Shown here: positions 22,581-34,487 of the stretch, piece by piece | How positions within the stretch are numbered: position 1 is the stretch's first letter | Layout: the number at the start of each line of letters is the position of its first letter | Position numbers and translations under genes: made by a program | NCBI GenBank assembly: GCA_030737835.1 | Contig: CM060855.1 | Location: 7,169,786-7,233,785, forward strand | Source: Acorus gramineus | Taxonomy: Eukaryota > Streptophyta > Magnoliopsida > Acorales > Acoraceae | DNA: 64,000 bases | Reading direction: 5' to 3' | The notes under the pieces: generated by a model | The model's database searches: none | What the model saw: only the letters and a program-made list of their open reading frames with translations | What the model was told of the DNA's origin: nothing

Positions 22581-25500
22581 GTAGATATTAGCTAAAAACC
22601 ATCTTGCCAGACATATATATTATATGGATTACTATGTACCACAAACTCCTAGGTACTCATGACTATCTCGTACTTGAATACCCCTTTTATCCATAGCAAT
22701 GCAAATTTCTAGTGATCAGATATTGTGTGGGAGAAATTTTTTTCTTCCAAAGTGGCCTTGAATGCTATTAGGACATTTCCTTTCCTGTGGATATGAGAGG
22801 ACTCTCAACTGTCCAGAGAGTCTAAACCCTACCAAGTATATCTGAGAAATCTTGTAGCAGTCTAAGAAATGATACTTTTGCCATGGATCCAATCTAGGAC
22901 AGTGGTAGATCTAGTCATGGCTAGTTATAGGACCAAGCCAGATCTTTTTTCTTTTTCTTTTTAATTGGTAATCAAAATTGTATTACTATAATTTCTTTGG
23001 AATGTACAAAAAAAGTTACAATCAACAAAGAGCAAGGTTTGCACGTAAGAACTCGAGTTTCTAAAGCATTGTGGAAAATTTTCTCCCCCTCCTAAGGGAG
23101 TTTTTGGGGATCAACAGTTCGTATTACAAAAGAAGAACTCAGATGATATATATAAGCTGTTGTAAATTTAGTTTGTAGAACTATGTTGACTCTCCAGGGA
23201 TGATATAACCTAGAGAAAGCTTCATTGAGATACATGTAACATGTGAGTAACAGGTTTATACTAAATGGATACAACCAACCAGGTTGGGTTTACCAAGCAA
23301 AAAAAAAAAACTAGGTTGGGTTTCAAGTAAGAGAAGACAATAGAAAAGAATTAACAAGGAAATAACATCATGGGTGTTGGAATATATTAGTTTATATCCC
23401 TTTAATCTTTTACCACAAAAAAGAAATCTAACAATTGCACAAATCTTATTCCATCATCCTTTAGTTGCTAACCCATGGTTTCTCATAAGTTAGATATCAT
23501 GTCCTATATAAGATTTTTCTGCAGTGAATTTTTTTTTTTTTTAACATCAATATGAATCATCCTAGGTTTAGAGAAGGTGTCAGATTAATTTGCAAATTAA
23601 TTAGGTTCATAATTATGCTTAAGAAAATGATGTTTCTTCTACAGTTCCATACACAATTTTTGTTATTGTATTTTTTTTTTTATATATATCTATAAGGTTC
23701 TTTGCTATCAAGATCTCTATATATCTCCATTTATGAGAAAATAGACCCTATTTTACTTAATTTAATTTAGTTATAAGTTAAATTAAATCTACTTCTGTGG
23801 GGGAGTTCAGTAGTTTTTTTTTTATGCATTTGCATCCTTTTTTTCCCCTTATTTGTAATTCCCTATTGGCGGATATCATCTAATTAATTATAAATTATTC
23901 AGGTTGTGAGCTCCCACCATTTCCTCAAAAAAAAAAAAAACACTACTCCTTTGAAACTGAACTTAAATGATTTTTGCTATGAGCTTGTTGTGTACAGCCT
24001 ACCTTATATATGTTAGATATCCTGTATAGTTTTTGCTTCTTGACGATGTAGTTATAAGACATTCTCTCATTTTACATGTGTTGCTACTGAAATTCAATTA
24101 CTAGCTAGGTTTTACAAATATTTTTGTGGATGATCTTATAATTCAAGCATTTGTTTAAGATAGTGGATGCAACCTTTGATTTATGCTTACATACCCATTT
24201 AATTACATGTATATGATTTATTAGGTTTTTAAAATTAAATTTCACTTATTAATTATGCTGGATTATACTTCTTATTTTATGTTTTTGGTATGCTTTGTCT
24301 ATTGTAGGCTCCTCAGGAAAGTGAGAGATTCCATTTGTTGGTTAGACAATACAATTTCTGAAGCCATCATCAATTCTTCTCATGTTTGTTCTGCTGATGA
24401 TCTTTATTGTTCATGAAAGTTTAATTAGTTTTGAAGTGTGTAATTAGAAGAAAAATGTGCGCATATGTGCACATTTGTGTGGGTCGCATTGTCAGATTAT
24501 TGGACATCTTTGATTAAGTCTTATAATTTTGTATTTCCATGGTTTGAGCATTGAAACAACAGTGGATACAATTGTTCAAATTTGTTCCATTTTATGTTTC
24601 CTTTTTGATGGAATCCTCTTGTCATATGATAGTGAAGTTTTTTTAAAATAGACTCTTTTGGTTTTTTCTACTTAAGGCGCTGAAATAGATTTAATTATGA
24701 CCCATGAATATTACAATGGTTATAATGTACTGAATACACTGTAATTAAAATTCCTTTATGATCTAGGTATGCCATATGTTTAAGAAAAATGGTGAACAGA
24801 ATGCAAATCTTTTAGCTAGCCATCTCATGATATGAAGGAATATATTTTAACAGTTAGACTATATGGCTTTCCAGGCACCCCAAAACTTGTATAATCAAAG
24901 TGTGTCTGGCACTCTTAGCAGTTTACACTACTTTGGGACTGAACCAGTAGAAGTTGAACTTCAAAGGAGACTGTTCTTAAATAAATTTAAAACAAAAAGG
25001 GTAGTCCATCAAAGGAAGTGAACTCAGAGAGAGCACTCATTCACACAGTGGTTGTTGAAGCTTTGCCTTGAGAGGATTAAAGGACATGTAAGTGTGAGAG
25101 AAGGGAGTTGCATATGAGATGAGAGTTGTTTCAGTGAACTTGGAGGATTATGTTCATAAATCATTTCAAGTTTTTTTTTTTTCTTCCTTTTTTTGTTGTG
25201 TGTGTATTTTCCTAGGTTCACTATTTATAATTGCATGAGCTTCCAAACTTAACATGGTACAAAGGCATTATGTTTGTATGATAGAAGGGCGCCCATACAC
25301 TCCATTATACATCTTTGTTTGTGGTTGTCATGTCACTAACGTAATATATAAAATCAAATACATAGTATATATTATATTGTGTTAATATATTATCTTACAA
25401 AAGGTGTAAAAAGATGTACATGCAATTCATATAAGTAAGTATATTTTATTTTTATATTAAAAAAATGTATTTCATCCGCCAAGTATTACTTCAAAAGAAA

Positions 25501-27200
25501 ATTAAAACATGTACAAATGAGATAGTAAAAAAGACTAAGCATAATTTTTTTTTAAAAAAAGAGATTGATATACTCAGGTTATTTTGCAGTCTCATCTACT
25601 AGTGTAGTGTATAAAATTTTATTTTTTATTTTAAAAAAAAAAAGAAATAGTGCACTACGTCATCTAGGTATATATAAGAGAAATACTTTATGAAATGAGT
25701 ATATATTTAAAAAAATCAACACAATTGAGGATTGTAGTCTTGTAGGCGGTAATGCACAACGGGATTGGATGTATTATTTTTCTACTATTTTTCGTGGTGG
25801 ATCTCAATAGATACTTTAGAAGGCTAATTCGACTCAACCCATCTTAATACATCCGTTCCCAAGTGTAGCTCTAACAGCAGTTCACACCATTTTTATTTTT
25901 TTAAAATCATATATTCTTCTTTTGAAGTAAATACGTTTAGGTGAAATATAGTATATATATACTGAGATAATAATGTATTTTTTTCATTTTAAAAAAAAAA
26001 TTATATCATATACTATAGTAAAACACTATATATCATTCTATCATAATGTATAAGGCTACAAATAGAACTACAAAATAGACTAAGTGTATTAGTTCTCTCC
26101 ATTTAAACATGCATACTTGAGCACCAATAGTACATAGAACTTCCATATGGCATCAATCAAGTGAGGAAGGCATCAATCAATAAAGATGTATCTTATATTC
26201 ATTTTTTTTTTTTTTATGAATTATCTAATGATTATGAATATGGTTCAGATATTGATATCATTCATAAATAAATAAAAAAAAATTGATTTTAAAGTATTTT
26301 AGATAGGTTGATATCATGTAATCCGTGTTCATAATGTTTTTAAACGATCAAATAAATACGAATACGAATCAATAACCAATAAAAAAAAATGAAACACACA
26401 TCATTTGTTCTTCATCATTGTTTCTCATCTTTCCCTTGGTTACATATAAATAAGCATATTAACGGGTCATAGGTCGATCTAGATTTAATCTGATAAAAGA
26501 CGTAAATACTCAATCTAAAGGACTTGACAATAAAACGGGTCCTGATCCTATAGACCTGATGAACCCGATTGACCTAACTTAAATACTATGTAATTTTTTT
26601 TTTATTAAAAAAAATAGTAAGTTTACCAATCGAACAGATACGGATTAGATTCATATCTGCATCTGAATTATATATCTAAAAAAATGTCCGTATTTGAAAA
26701 ATAACATTATAATATTTTTTTATACAAATATTTTTCAGATGGAATACAAACATTTTCATATCTTATCCGACAATTTTTTTATATGTATAATTTTTTTAAA
26801 TAAATATACAAATTTTTCTATTATAAGATATTTTTAAAATTTTTGAATTCGGATTATTCATATACGGATTCTTTTTCCGATAATTGACCAGGTCGTCCGT
26901 TCATCTTCTCTCATTTACCATAAGTTGGTATGACCTGTAAGGGGCATTTTTGGTAATTCCAATCTCAGGCTCCCAGATCCAAATCCAATTTTATTTAATT
27001 TTTTTATCAGATCATTGTTTCTGTGTGTTTGTTATAATAAAAAGTCCGAAGTCAAAAACTTTCAAAACTCTTCTTCGACGGGAGGCATAAATGAAAGGTG
27101 GGGTTCTCTTTCCATAAAAAGGGGATTTCAGTCGCCCACAATTAAAAGCTAGGGCACAAAAGGGAGAACAGGAGCCCAAAATAAACCCTAATCGAGGAAG
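22581..27200. other. gene-poor AT-rich intergenic region
   Basis: No convincing exon is visible. The region has many A/T homopolymer runs. At about 26600-26880 there are phrases such as ATACGGATTAGATTCATATC and TTCATATCTTATCCGAC, resembling degenerate plant repeats rich in CGGATAT/ATATCCG, of the same flavour as 61262-61660. A stretch at about 26470-26590 (GGGTCCTGATCC, CCCGATTGACC) also looks like old retroelement sequence. I cannot assign borders. Confidence 0.4.
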
Positions 27201-27505
27201 AAAGGAAAAGCCTTTACAGCTTTTCGTGTTCTCCCAATCTGAGATTCCCGATCCGGAAGCGAAAACCGTTGTTTTTAGGGTTTTCCCTTCCTTAGTGTTC
27301 GAGATTCGTCGAATTGATTCACTTGGGTGGGGTGTAGGCGGGAAATTAAGGTTCTTGGAGATTGGGTCGGATTTGAAGCTTGTGTATTTTTTTTTTGTTT
27401 GTTTGTTTTGGAGGTGGGGTTGGGAAGGGAGTGTTGGGTCTGCCAATGCGATTGTTTCGGCTATTTTTGACAGACGGAAGTTGTTAGGGTTAGGGTTTGG
27501 GTTCG

Positions 27506-30500
27506 ATGTCTTGGTCAGGGCCGGAAGATATCTTTCTCTCCACGTCTCTTGCTAGCTATCTTGACAGTAAGAACTCTCTCTCTCTCTCTCTATCTGATAT
27601 TGTTTACATGGTTGTTGAATTTGAAGCTTTTAGTGGAATTTTTTTAAGTAGTTCTGTAGCTGATCTTTTTGTTTAAGAACGTATGATTTTCACCTTTGTT
27701 ATGGTTTTCTGTTGCTGCTCTTTAAATAGGAAATCGTTAGCTTTGCCTGTGGTTGTTCTGTAATTTTTTATATAGAGATTGTTATCTTGTCTCATATTTA
27801 TTGTATATGTTTTGGTGAATTTTGGACAATTTGATTGTCTGGTCATTAGATTTCAAGTAGCATAAATATTTTGCATATTGATGATATTTGCATTATTAAT
27901 TGATAAACTTTTTTTTGTTGTTGTGTGGGTGGGGGGGGGGGGGGGGGGTTGTTGTGATTGATGAGCTGGTTGCACACATGAAGTTGGCAAGACTTTTAAT
28001 CCCACAGACCCAGTTGGTACCATTTGGCATCATATGCTATTTAAATTATGCACATCAGGCACAAATGCTTCTTGTTTCTAATTGTTTGTCGTTTACCTCC
28101 CCGGTGGGTTGACTTTGATGCTCCATAGATGGGTCTATGCATGTAAATGTGTGCAGGTTGCATAAATATCAATGTTGAAATCTATGACATTAGTAATTTA
28201 TGCATACTTTCCCACTGAAAATCAATATAGATTTTAAAGAAAGTTGATGAGATTTATCCGTTACTAACGCATGCCCATTGGTGGGGCATAGCTTAGTGTT
28301 TAACAATGCTCATCAAGATGAGTTTGTGATGTACTGTGATGTACTGTCTAACTTTTAATATACATACTCTATAACAAATTCCTGGGGCACTATAATCATC
28401 AAAAGCAGATATTAGAGAAGATAACCTGCTGTGTAGAACCTAAATATTCTCGTAGAAGTTTGTTCTCCTGCCCGTTTAAGACGTCATCATGTCTTTATCT
28501 TATAAGGCCTTGGGCAGATAAGACTTGCAATCAATGAAATCTGGCAATACGCTGATTTATTTTTCGGCTTTGATTCATTCTCATGCATCGAGAAATACGA
28601 TAAATAGTGTGAATGGTTCCACTATAAATGTAATTGGTGTATGTAATTTTTCAGGTCACCCTCTTCATTTTATGAGTGTCAAATAATGAAATTTATAATA
28701 TGAGAATGTAGGTATGGATTTTGATTTGGATTATCGGGAAATTGTTTCATGTTCACACTGAAGGTGTTTCCGGGCAATATGATTGATGAGGAGTTTGGAT
28801 GGAAGAGGACCACATAATATTCATTGATTAGGAAGAATTTATAGAATCTCTGGGTAAATTATTGGCGTCATTGGAGACATGTATGGGAAAGAAACAAATT
28901 AGAAAATGAATTATGAAGACTTGACTGATTTCTCATCATCCTGAGTTTACTCCAGAGGAAAACTTAAAGCCCTTGCCTCTGTGAGTAACCAACTACCACC
29001 ATGGTTGTTAACATGGTGGCACCTTCTTCTTCTTTTGCTAAAAGGAGCCTCTGTCTTGTCTATTAATATTGGAAAATAAAAGCATTAAGAATAATCGCCA
29101 TAGTAAAATTATTTATCATGTTTTTTCAAGCCATCTAAAGAAGTCCAGAAAGTTATGGGAATTCTTCTCAACCCACAGTTATATTCGTGATTACATGTAG
29201 CAGGGAAAACAGGGATATTATCTTCTCTTGAGTTGTGGTTTCTGTAGTCCAGGCAGGTTCTGCTCCTGTTATGTAGGTCACATGATGGATGTGTCCCTTA
29301 CTTGGTGTAGATTTTGAGGGTAGGAAAGCTATAAAAGAATTATACAAGGCTCTGTGTGAAATAGAGGGTAATTAATGCTTTGCATTCGAAGGGCATGGTA
29401 GATCTCGTCTGCGATTTTTTTTAATGCCTGTACATTTTTTCTATGCTGGTATTTCCAGATTTGTGTTGAATTACGAATGAAATTGTTTGGTACATCCAAC
29501 TTGGATAGGCTTTTTGCTAAATTTCATTGATTCATCCCCCCCCCCCCCCCCCCTCAAGCAAGGGAATAGCACTATCAAGCACCATCTTCACAGGGTTGCT
29601 CTACCATCTTCCACTGTAGCTGATTTATCGCTTGCAATGTACTTACAACAGAATTTTTTTCCCTGTTATGATGATACTCCTATCACTATGTGAATTTCAT
29701 TGCTTTGATTAATAAAGTACAGTGTATTCTTTATGGGAGACTAGCAGTTTATTGAACTTCAAGCTATTTATATCATGGTCTTCCACCCCTATGTGTAGTT
29801 TACTACTTTACTTACACTTCAACATGATCACCGTGATGTATACTGTTGGACTTGAGGTAAAAAAATTATGTGCTTAATATGGTGTCCACAAAATTGCACT
29901 GAATTCTCAGGATTCTTTTTAACTCTGCCTGTTGGATAAGGAATATGAAATATATGCTTCTCAGTTTTTATTCTATGTGCGATGGCAATGGCACACGGGT
30001 CTACATCTGAAAATAGATGTCTATATAACTGTATATTGTTTAGAGACATTGGTTGTTAGATGGCATTTGTGTGGATTTTTTTTTTTTTTGGTTAGTTATG
30101 CTACCTTCACCTTGTCACCTTTTTTTCTACTACATTTGCAGAGAAGCTTCTTGTTTTGCTGAGAGATGGTCGGAAACTTTTGGGAATTCTGCGATCTTTT
30201 GATCAATTTGGTAGAAATTCTTGTTCTCTTTTGAAGTTATATTCACTGGCTATTTATTTGCAGACTGTTCTAATTCTGGGACACTTATATTTGTTGACAG
30301 CCAATGCTGTTCTTGAAAGCGCCTGTGAGCGAGTGATTGTTGGAGACCTCTATTGTGACATCCCCCTCGGTCTATATGTGATCCGTGGGGAGAATGTTGT
30401 CTTGATTGGCGAGCTGGTAATAATGGTGAAATGCTTTGATTTTCATTCAGAAGATGTAAACCATTACAAGGGAAAACATTTTGCCCGTGTGACAGGATTA

Positions 30501-31181
30501 ATGTTTTCAATTTTTTTATTTTGTATTATTATAATTTGCTTGAAATTCGGGAGTCTAGTGAAGTGCTTTCCTGCATTAGTGTTCTGTTGGCATTGAAAAT
30601 TGGTTGCTCTTATTTCTCACGGAAATGTTATATCATTCTACAGGACTTGGAAAAAGAGGAACTTCCCGCTCACATGACTCGTGTTTCAGCTGCGGAGATA
30701 AAAAGGGTAGGAATTTATTCCGAGGTTTATGTTTTCCATAATGACTTAATAAGTTTAAATTTTATGCCCATAAGTTGCAGCCAATCATTCATTTATGGAC
30801 CGAGCCTTATTTTAGATGTTACAGATTTTGTTTAAATTGGTACTCTCGCATATAGAAACATGGTTTAGATGCACGTTTCTGAGCATATACGACTTATTAA
30901 GAATAATTTATTTTTTAACCTGGCTCAGGTCATCCTAATTGAGAATAATATTGATTTCATGTGAACGCTTTATCTGTTGGATTCTTGATTGTGTTCCTTC
31001 AATATCAGTTAAGAAAGAATAAATAAGCCATCAAAAATACAAAGTAGGTTCATCTAGGAGTATATCTTAGATATCACTCTTTCATGCCTTGTCTTCTCCA
31101 CAGGCCCAAAAAGCAGAAAGAGATGCCACAGATTTGAAAGGAACCATGAGAAAGCGAATGGAGTTCCTTGATCTTGAGTAG
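27506..31181 (+). CDS. LSM1: Sm-like protein LSM1 (mRNA decapping)
   Basis: Subunit that defines the cytoplasmic LSm1-7 ring, which with PAT1 binds the 3' end of deadenylated mRNA and promotes decapping. Exons 27506-27566, 30142-30210, 30301-30416, 30644-30706 and 31104-31181 keep one frame and give 128 aa, the same size as plant LSM1. It begins [20 protein letters not shown]. The Sm1 motif follows ([20 protein letters not shown], about 20-39), with FDQFANAVLE, then the Sm2 motif with the hallmark [12 protein letters not shown], and the LSM1-specific C-terminal extension (EEIKR-like AAEIKRAQKAERD, then [12 protein letters not shown]). Intron 1 is about 2.6 kb and contains G18 and C18 tracts. 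A CT repeat follows the first donor. Recognition is secure. Confidence 0.96.
27931..27948 (+). repeat. G18 homopolymer in LSM1 intron 1
   Basis: Uninterrupted run of 18 G preceded by GTGTGGGT. In the transcribed strand it could form a G-quadruplex. A complementary C18 run occurs later in the same intron. Confidence 0.9.
29536..29553 (+). repeat. C18 homopolymer in LSM1 intron 1
   Basis: Uninterrupted run of 18 C about 1.6 kb downstream of the G18 run in the same intron, so the two could pair in the pre-mRNA. Confidence 0.9.
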
Positions 31182-32880
31182 TAGTCATCGATGATCAACC
31201 TCCATAAGCACGTGTATGCTACACATACAACAATATGCACACAGAACCCATGGTAGATTTCATTGAGATTTTTATTCCTTTTCTTCTTCCGCAAATATTA
31301 TCGCGGTTGTGCTGGGTATGTCAGATACGAAGAGCAACCAGAGATGGGAGCAGCTTATTTTTTCTTATGTTGCCTCTACATTCTCTCTTACCAAAAAGAA
31401 AAAGAAAAACCAGCTCCCTTAGGAGATATTTGATTTGGTGGGGCTGATATTTGGAGTTAGTGTTTGTAGTTTCTGTTGCATTGCATTGTCATATCTGGAG
31501 ATGTTTATGAAGGGATGATGATAGTTCCATTGTTCTATTTAAATATGCTGTGTGTAGGATTGGAATTCTCTTTATGTCTTTGGTGATGCTGTTCTTTCTT
31601 CCCCCAACCCCCTCTTGTTTTCATTTGATTGTGGTTAAATATATGAATATTAATTATTAGGAATGCTTTTGTCTGTTCAAATTGATTCAGGTGGAATGTC
31701 CCTATCCATTGATTTGATTGATTGTGTTGTGTTTGGATGAACCCAATTATACTAACATATGTGTTTAGACATGACAGAAAAAAGGCACATGAACGCCAAT
31801 GATGGAATTGAACAAAGTTGTTCATCTCTAGATCATATAAATCTCAAAAACATTTTTACCAAAAAATAAGTAAATAACTCTCAAAACAAGGCATGATAAT
31901 GACCATATATTTATTGCTTTTTGGGATTTAAAACAGTTTATTGAATTAATGCTTATGATCATCGTCGACTCGATTTTTAAGAGAATTGCTTGTGTAGAGC
32001 AGCACTATCAGAAGATTCATATTTTGGTATAGTTACAGGGATTTTACTTATCTGAGAATCATACTCGTTTTTACTTTTAAACTCTCCTTTTTGAAGGAAA
32101 GAAAATAGTTTTTAGCCTTCAATGTAGTTTTTCCAAGAATCTATGCTTCCTAAAACTAATTTTAAAAGTCAAATGCTCATGGTTGAGTGATCATGATGAC
32201 ACTCACTTGATAAATCTAAATGTTCTAAGCATTGATACACTACCTGATTTGACTAACCTGACTGGTTTGAGCATGTTTATACTACTTTTAACCAAATCGG
32301 GATATCGGGAATTATCTTACCCCCTTTTTCTCTTAACCCACACCAAAAAAAAACTTTGGTTTGGGTGGGGTAAGAGAATGAGAGAGAGAGAGAGATATGG
32401 GTGGGTGGGTTAAAAATCAGGGTGGGAAGTGGGAACCATGTAAAACAGGTGGGAATATTTATTATCTTGGGAGTATTTTTATTTTTTTTTTACAATTCAA
32501 AATGCAGTTATATATATATATATAAATATACCTTGGTATAAATTCAGTGAAATGATGTATGTATCTTGTTAAATTTTTTCTTATATTTACGAAAAAATAG
32601 ATTCATGACCATTCAATTCAAAAATGAGTGATATATAGTTTTTATCGATGCATATACATTTTAAAAAAATAAAAATATGTATGACCTAAGTTTTGAACGG
32701 TTAAAATGACTTTCCTTATTCCCTTAGTTTAACATCCTCTAAATTCGAGTTTAGATAAGGTTGAGCTCCACCCAACCCACTTAATTAAGATGCATATGTA
32801 GGTAGTGTATTTAAACAATTTTTTTAAAAAATAAATAGAATCTCTCTCTAATGAAAATGGGACTATTAGAGCATTAAAAA
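31182..32880. other. 3' UTR of LSM1 and intergenic, no gene seen
   Basis: The LSM1 3' UTR probably ends within the first few hundred bases. The rest is AT-rich with a GA microsatellite (about 32380-32396), a TA repeat (about 32512-32523) and poly-A/T runs. No exon is recognised. Confidence 0.4.
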
Positions 32881-32889
32881 AAAAAAAGA

Positions 32890-33235
32890 CTACGAGCATC
32901 TTTAATGAACATGTTAACTAACCAAGATGTTAAAGTGCTATGTCACCACTCTATCCATCAACTAAACTCTTATTTGCTAACTCTCATTTAATTGATTATT
33001 GTTGCTTTAATAAACTAGCTAAATAACTAGCTAAAATAATAGTGGGCCCACCTCTTCATCCACCCAAACCTCTCTACCCACTCAAAATAATATTTTCTTG
33101 AATCTTTTGAATGGTGGGGCCCACATTTAACTTTTTTTTTAACACTTTCATTGGAACAACATTTTTACATATTTTGTAAAAATCCAACACTAACTAGTTA
33201 GTTAAAATGCCAACATACTAGAGCATTGCATTTGT
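32890..33235. mobile_element. possible MITE (GAGCATCTTTAATG type)
   Basis: The left end reads GAGCATCTTTAATGAACATG then TTAACTAAC; the right end, complemented, reads CAATGCTCTAGTATGTTGGC then TTTTAACTAAC. Such GAGCATCT..AATG termini are typical of short plant inverted-repeat elements. The terminal match is imperfect and I see no clear target duplication. Confidence 0.3.
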
Positions 33236-33794
33236 CTTTAATAAATATATTTTAACCGGCATAAAAAATAGATTGTATTTTGTGGAAGAAACAATACAGA
33301 TGAAAATGAGGAAATATATATAAAAGGATTGTGTTGTGAGAACGGAGAAATGAAACTAAGAAAGTATCATATATTTTAAAACAAAAAACAAATTAGATTA
33401 TTCAAAATTTATCTTCCAAATTGAACTAAGTCCAATTCAAATTTGATTTGGATATTAGATTTTTTTTTTAAAAAAAAAGTTAATATTGCTACTAACGTTT
33501 ATATTTCAAAGTGAAGGTTACGAGTACGAATTAGAGATCAGAGGAGAAGAGATTTTTTACTCTAAATTTAGAGGAAAAATGAATTTCAAGTCCTTCGGAG
33601 AGTTCTTGAATTATTTTTAAGTCTTTAGATTATCTGGACTTATTTTTAGATCGCCAGATTAGTTTTGGGTCCTTTAATCTAATTGGAGTCATTTTTTACC
33701 TTTTTTTTTTTTTACTTTTATCTACCTTCATCTTTTATTTGTGCTCCCCCCCTTTTGGGGTGGAGCATAAATGATGGATAGGGGAGAATAAAAT

Positions 33795-34285
33795 TGAATA
33801 ACCCTCAAATAGCTGTTTGTTTTGACAAGAATAAATTTTGATAGCTATGTCTGGATAAGCTAGGTCCTCTAGGATAAAGCTTGATAACTATTCTAAGAAA
33901 ATGGTGGAATTGCTTATCAGGGTTTTTCTATGCCAAAAGATAAAAATATCCTTCTCTGTTATTTTAAAAAATTTATCTAACCTAACACTCTCTGCACACA
34001 TTCCAAAAACTGTCACATCTATCATATCACACACACATTTCTCATACTTATTCCCAAACACAAATAATTTATGAAGGGATATAGTTGTCATTTAAAAAGT
34101 CATAAACTTTTATCCATCTCTTATCTACCACTTATCTTTACTTTATCCAAGGTGAACCAAACAACAAAAAATTAATTTTATGTTTTCCAATGAGAATAAC
34201 AGAAAAGACAACCAAATAAAAATTTAACTATTCAACATAAATTGTTATCTATCCTAATATAGCTATTAAGGGCGAATAACTCTAT
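33795..34285. mobile_element. possible degenerate inverted-repeat element
   Basis: Left end GAATAACCCTCAAATAGCT and right end (complement) GTTATTCGCCCTTAATAGCT face each other across about 480 bp of AT-rich non-coding DNA that also contains inner inverted phrases such as AACTATTCAACATAAATTG. This looks like an old fold-back element just upstream of the TMEM87-like promoter. The class is unknown. Confidence 0.3.
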
Positions 34286-34395
34286 CTCACGTATCAAACT
34301 AGGGGGGGATAAGAAGAGATCCTAGTAAAACCCACCCACCCCCAAAAAAAAAAAAAAAAAACCGACGATGACATGCGAGACGGAGTCGTTGCGCA

Positions 34396-34403
34396 TATAA
34401 AAT
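34396..34403 (+). promoter_or_regulatory. TATA box of the TMEM87-like gene
   Basis: TATAAAAT lies about 90 bp before the ATG and about 30 bp before a pyrimidine-rich CTATCTCTCACTCTCC tract that is a plausible transcription start. Position and sequence fit a plant core promoter; no other TATA candidate is nearer. Confidence 0.5.
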
Positions 34404-34487
34404 AGTGGCGACACATTTTTGGCTATCTCTCACTCTCCTCTCTGAGAGGTGGATCTGAGAGAGAATTCAAGTTCAAGCTCTGCTTCA

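Noticed and set aside
27012-27446. Minus-strand frame of 144 codons opposite the LSM1 leader
   Set aside because: It overlaps the LSM1 promoter and leader, has no recognisable domain and has no splice context.
34449-34487. Frame opening upstream of the first ATG of the TMEM87-like gene
   Set aside because: It begins at GTG, not ATG; a plant nuclear gene should start at 34488 or 34509.
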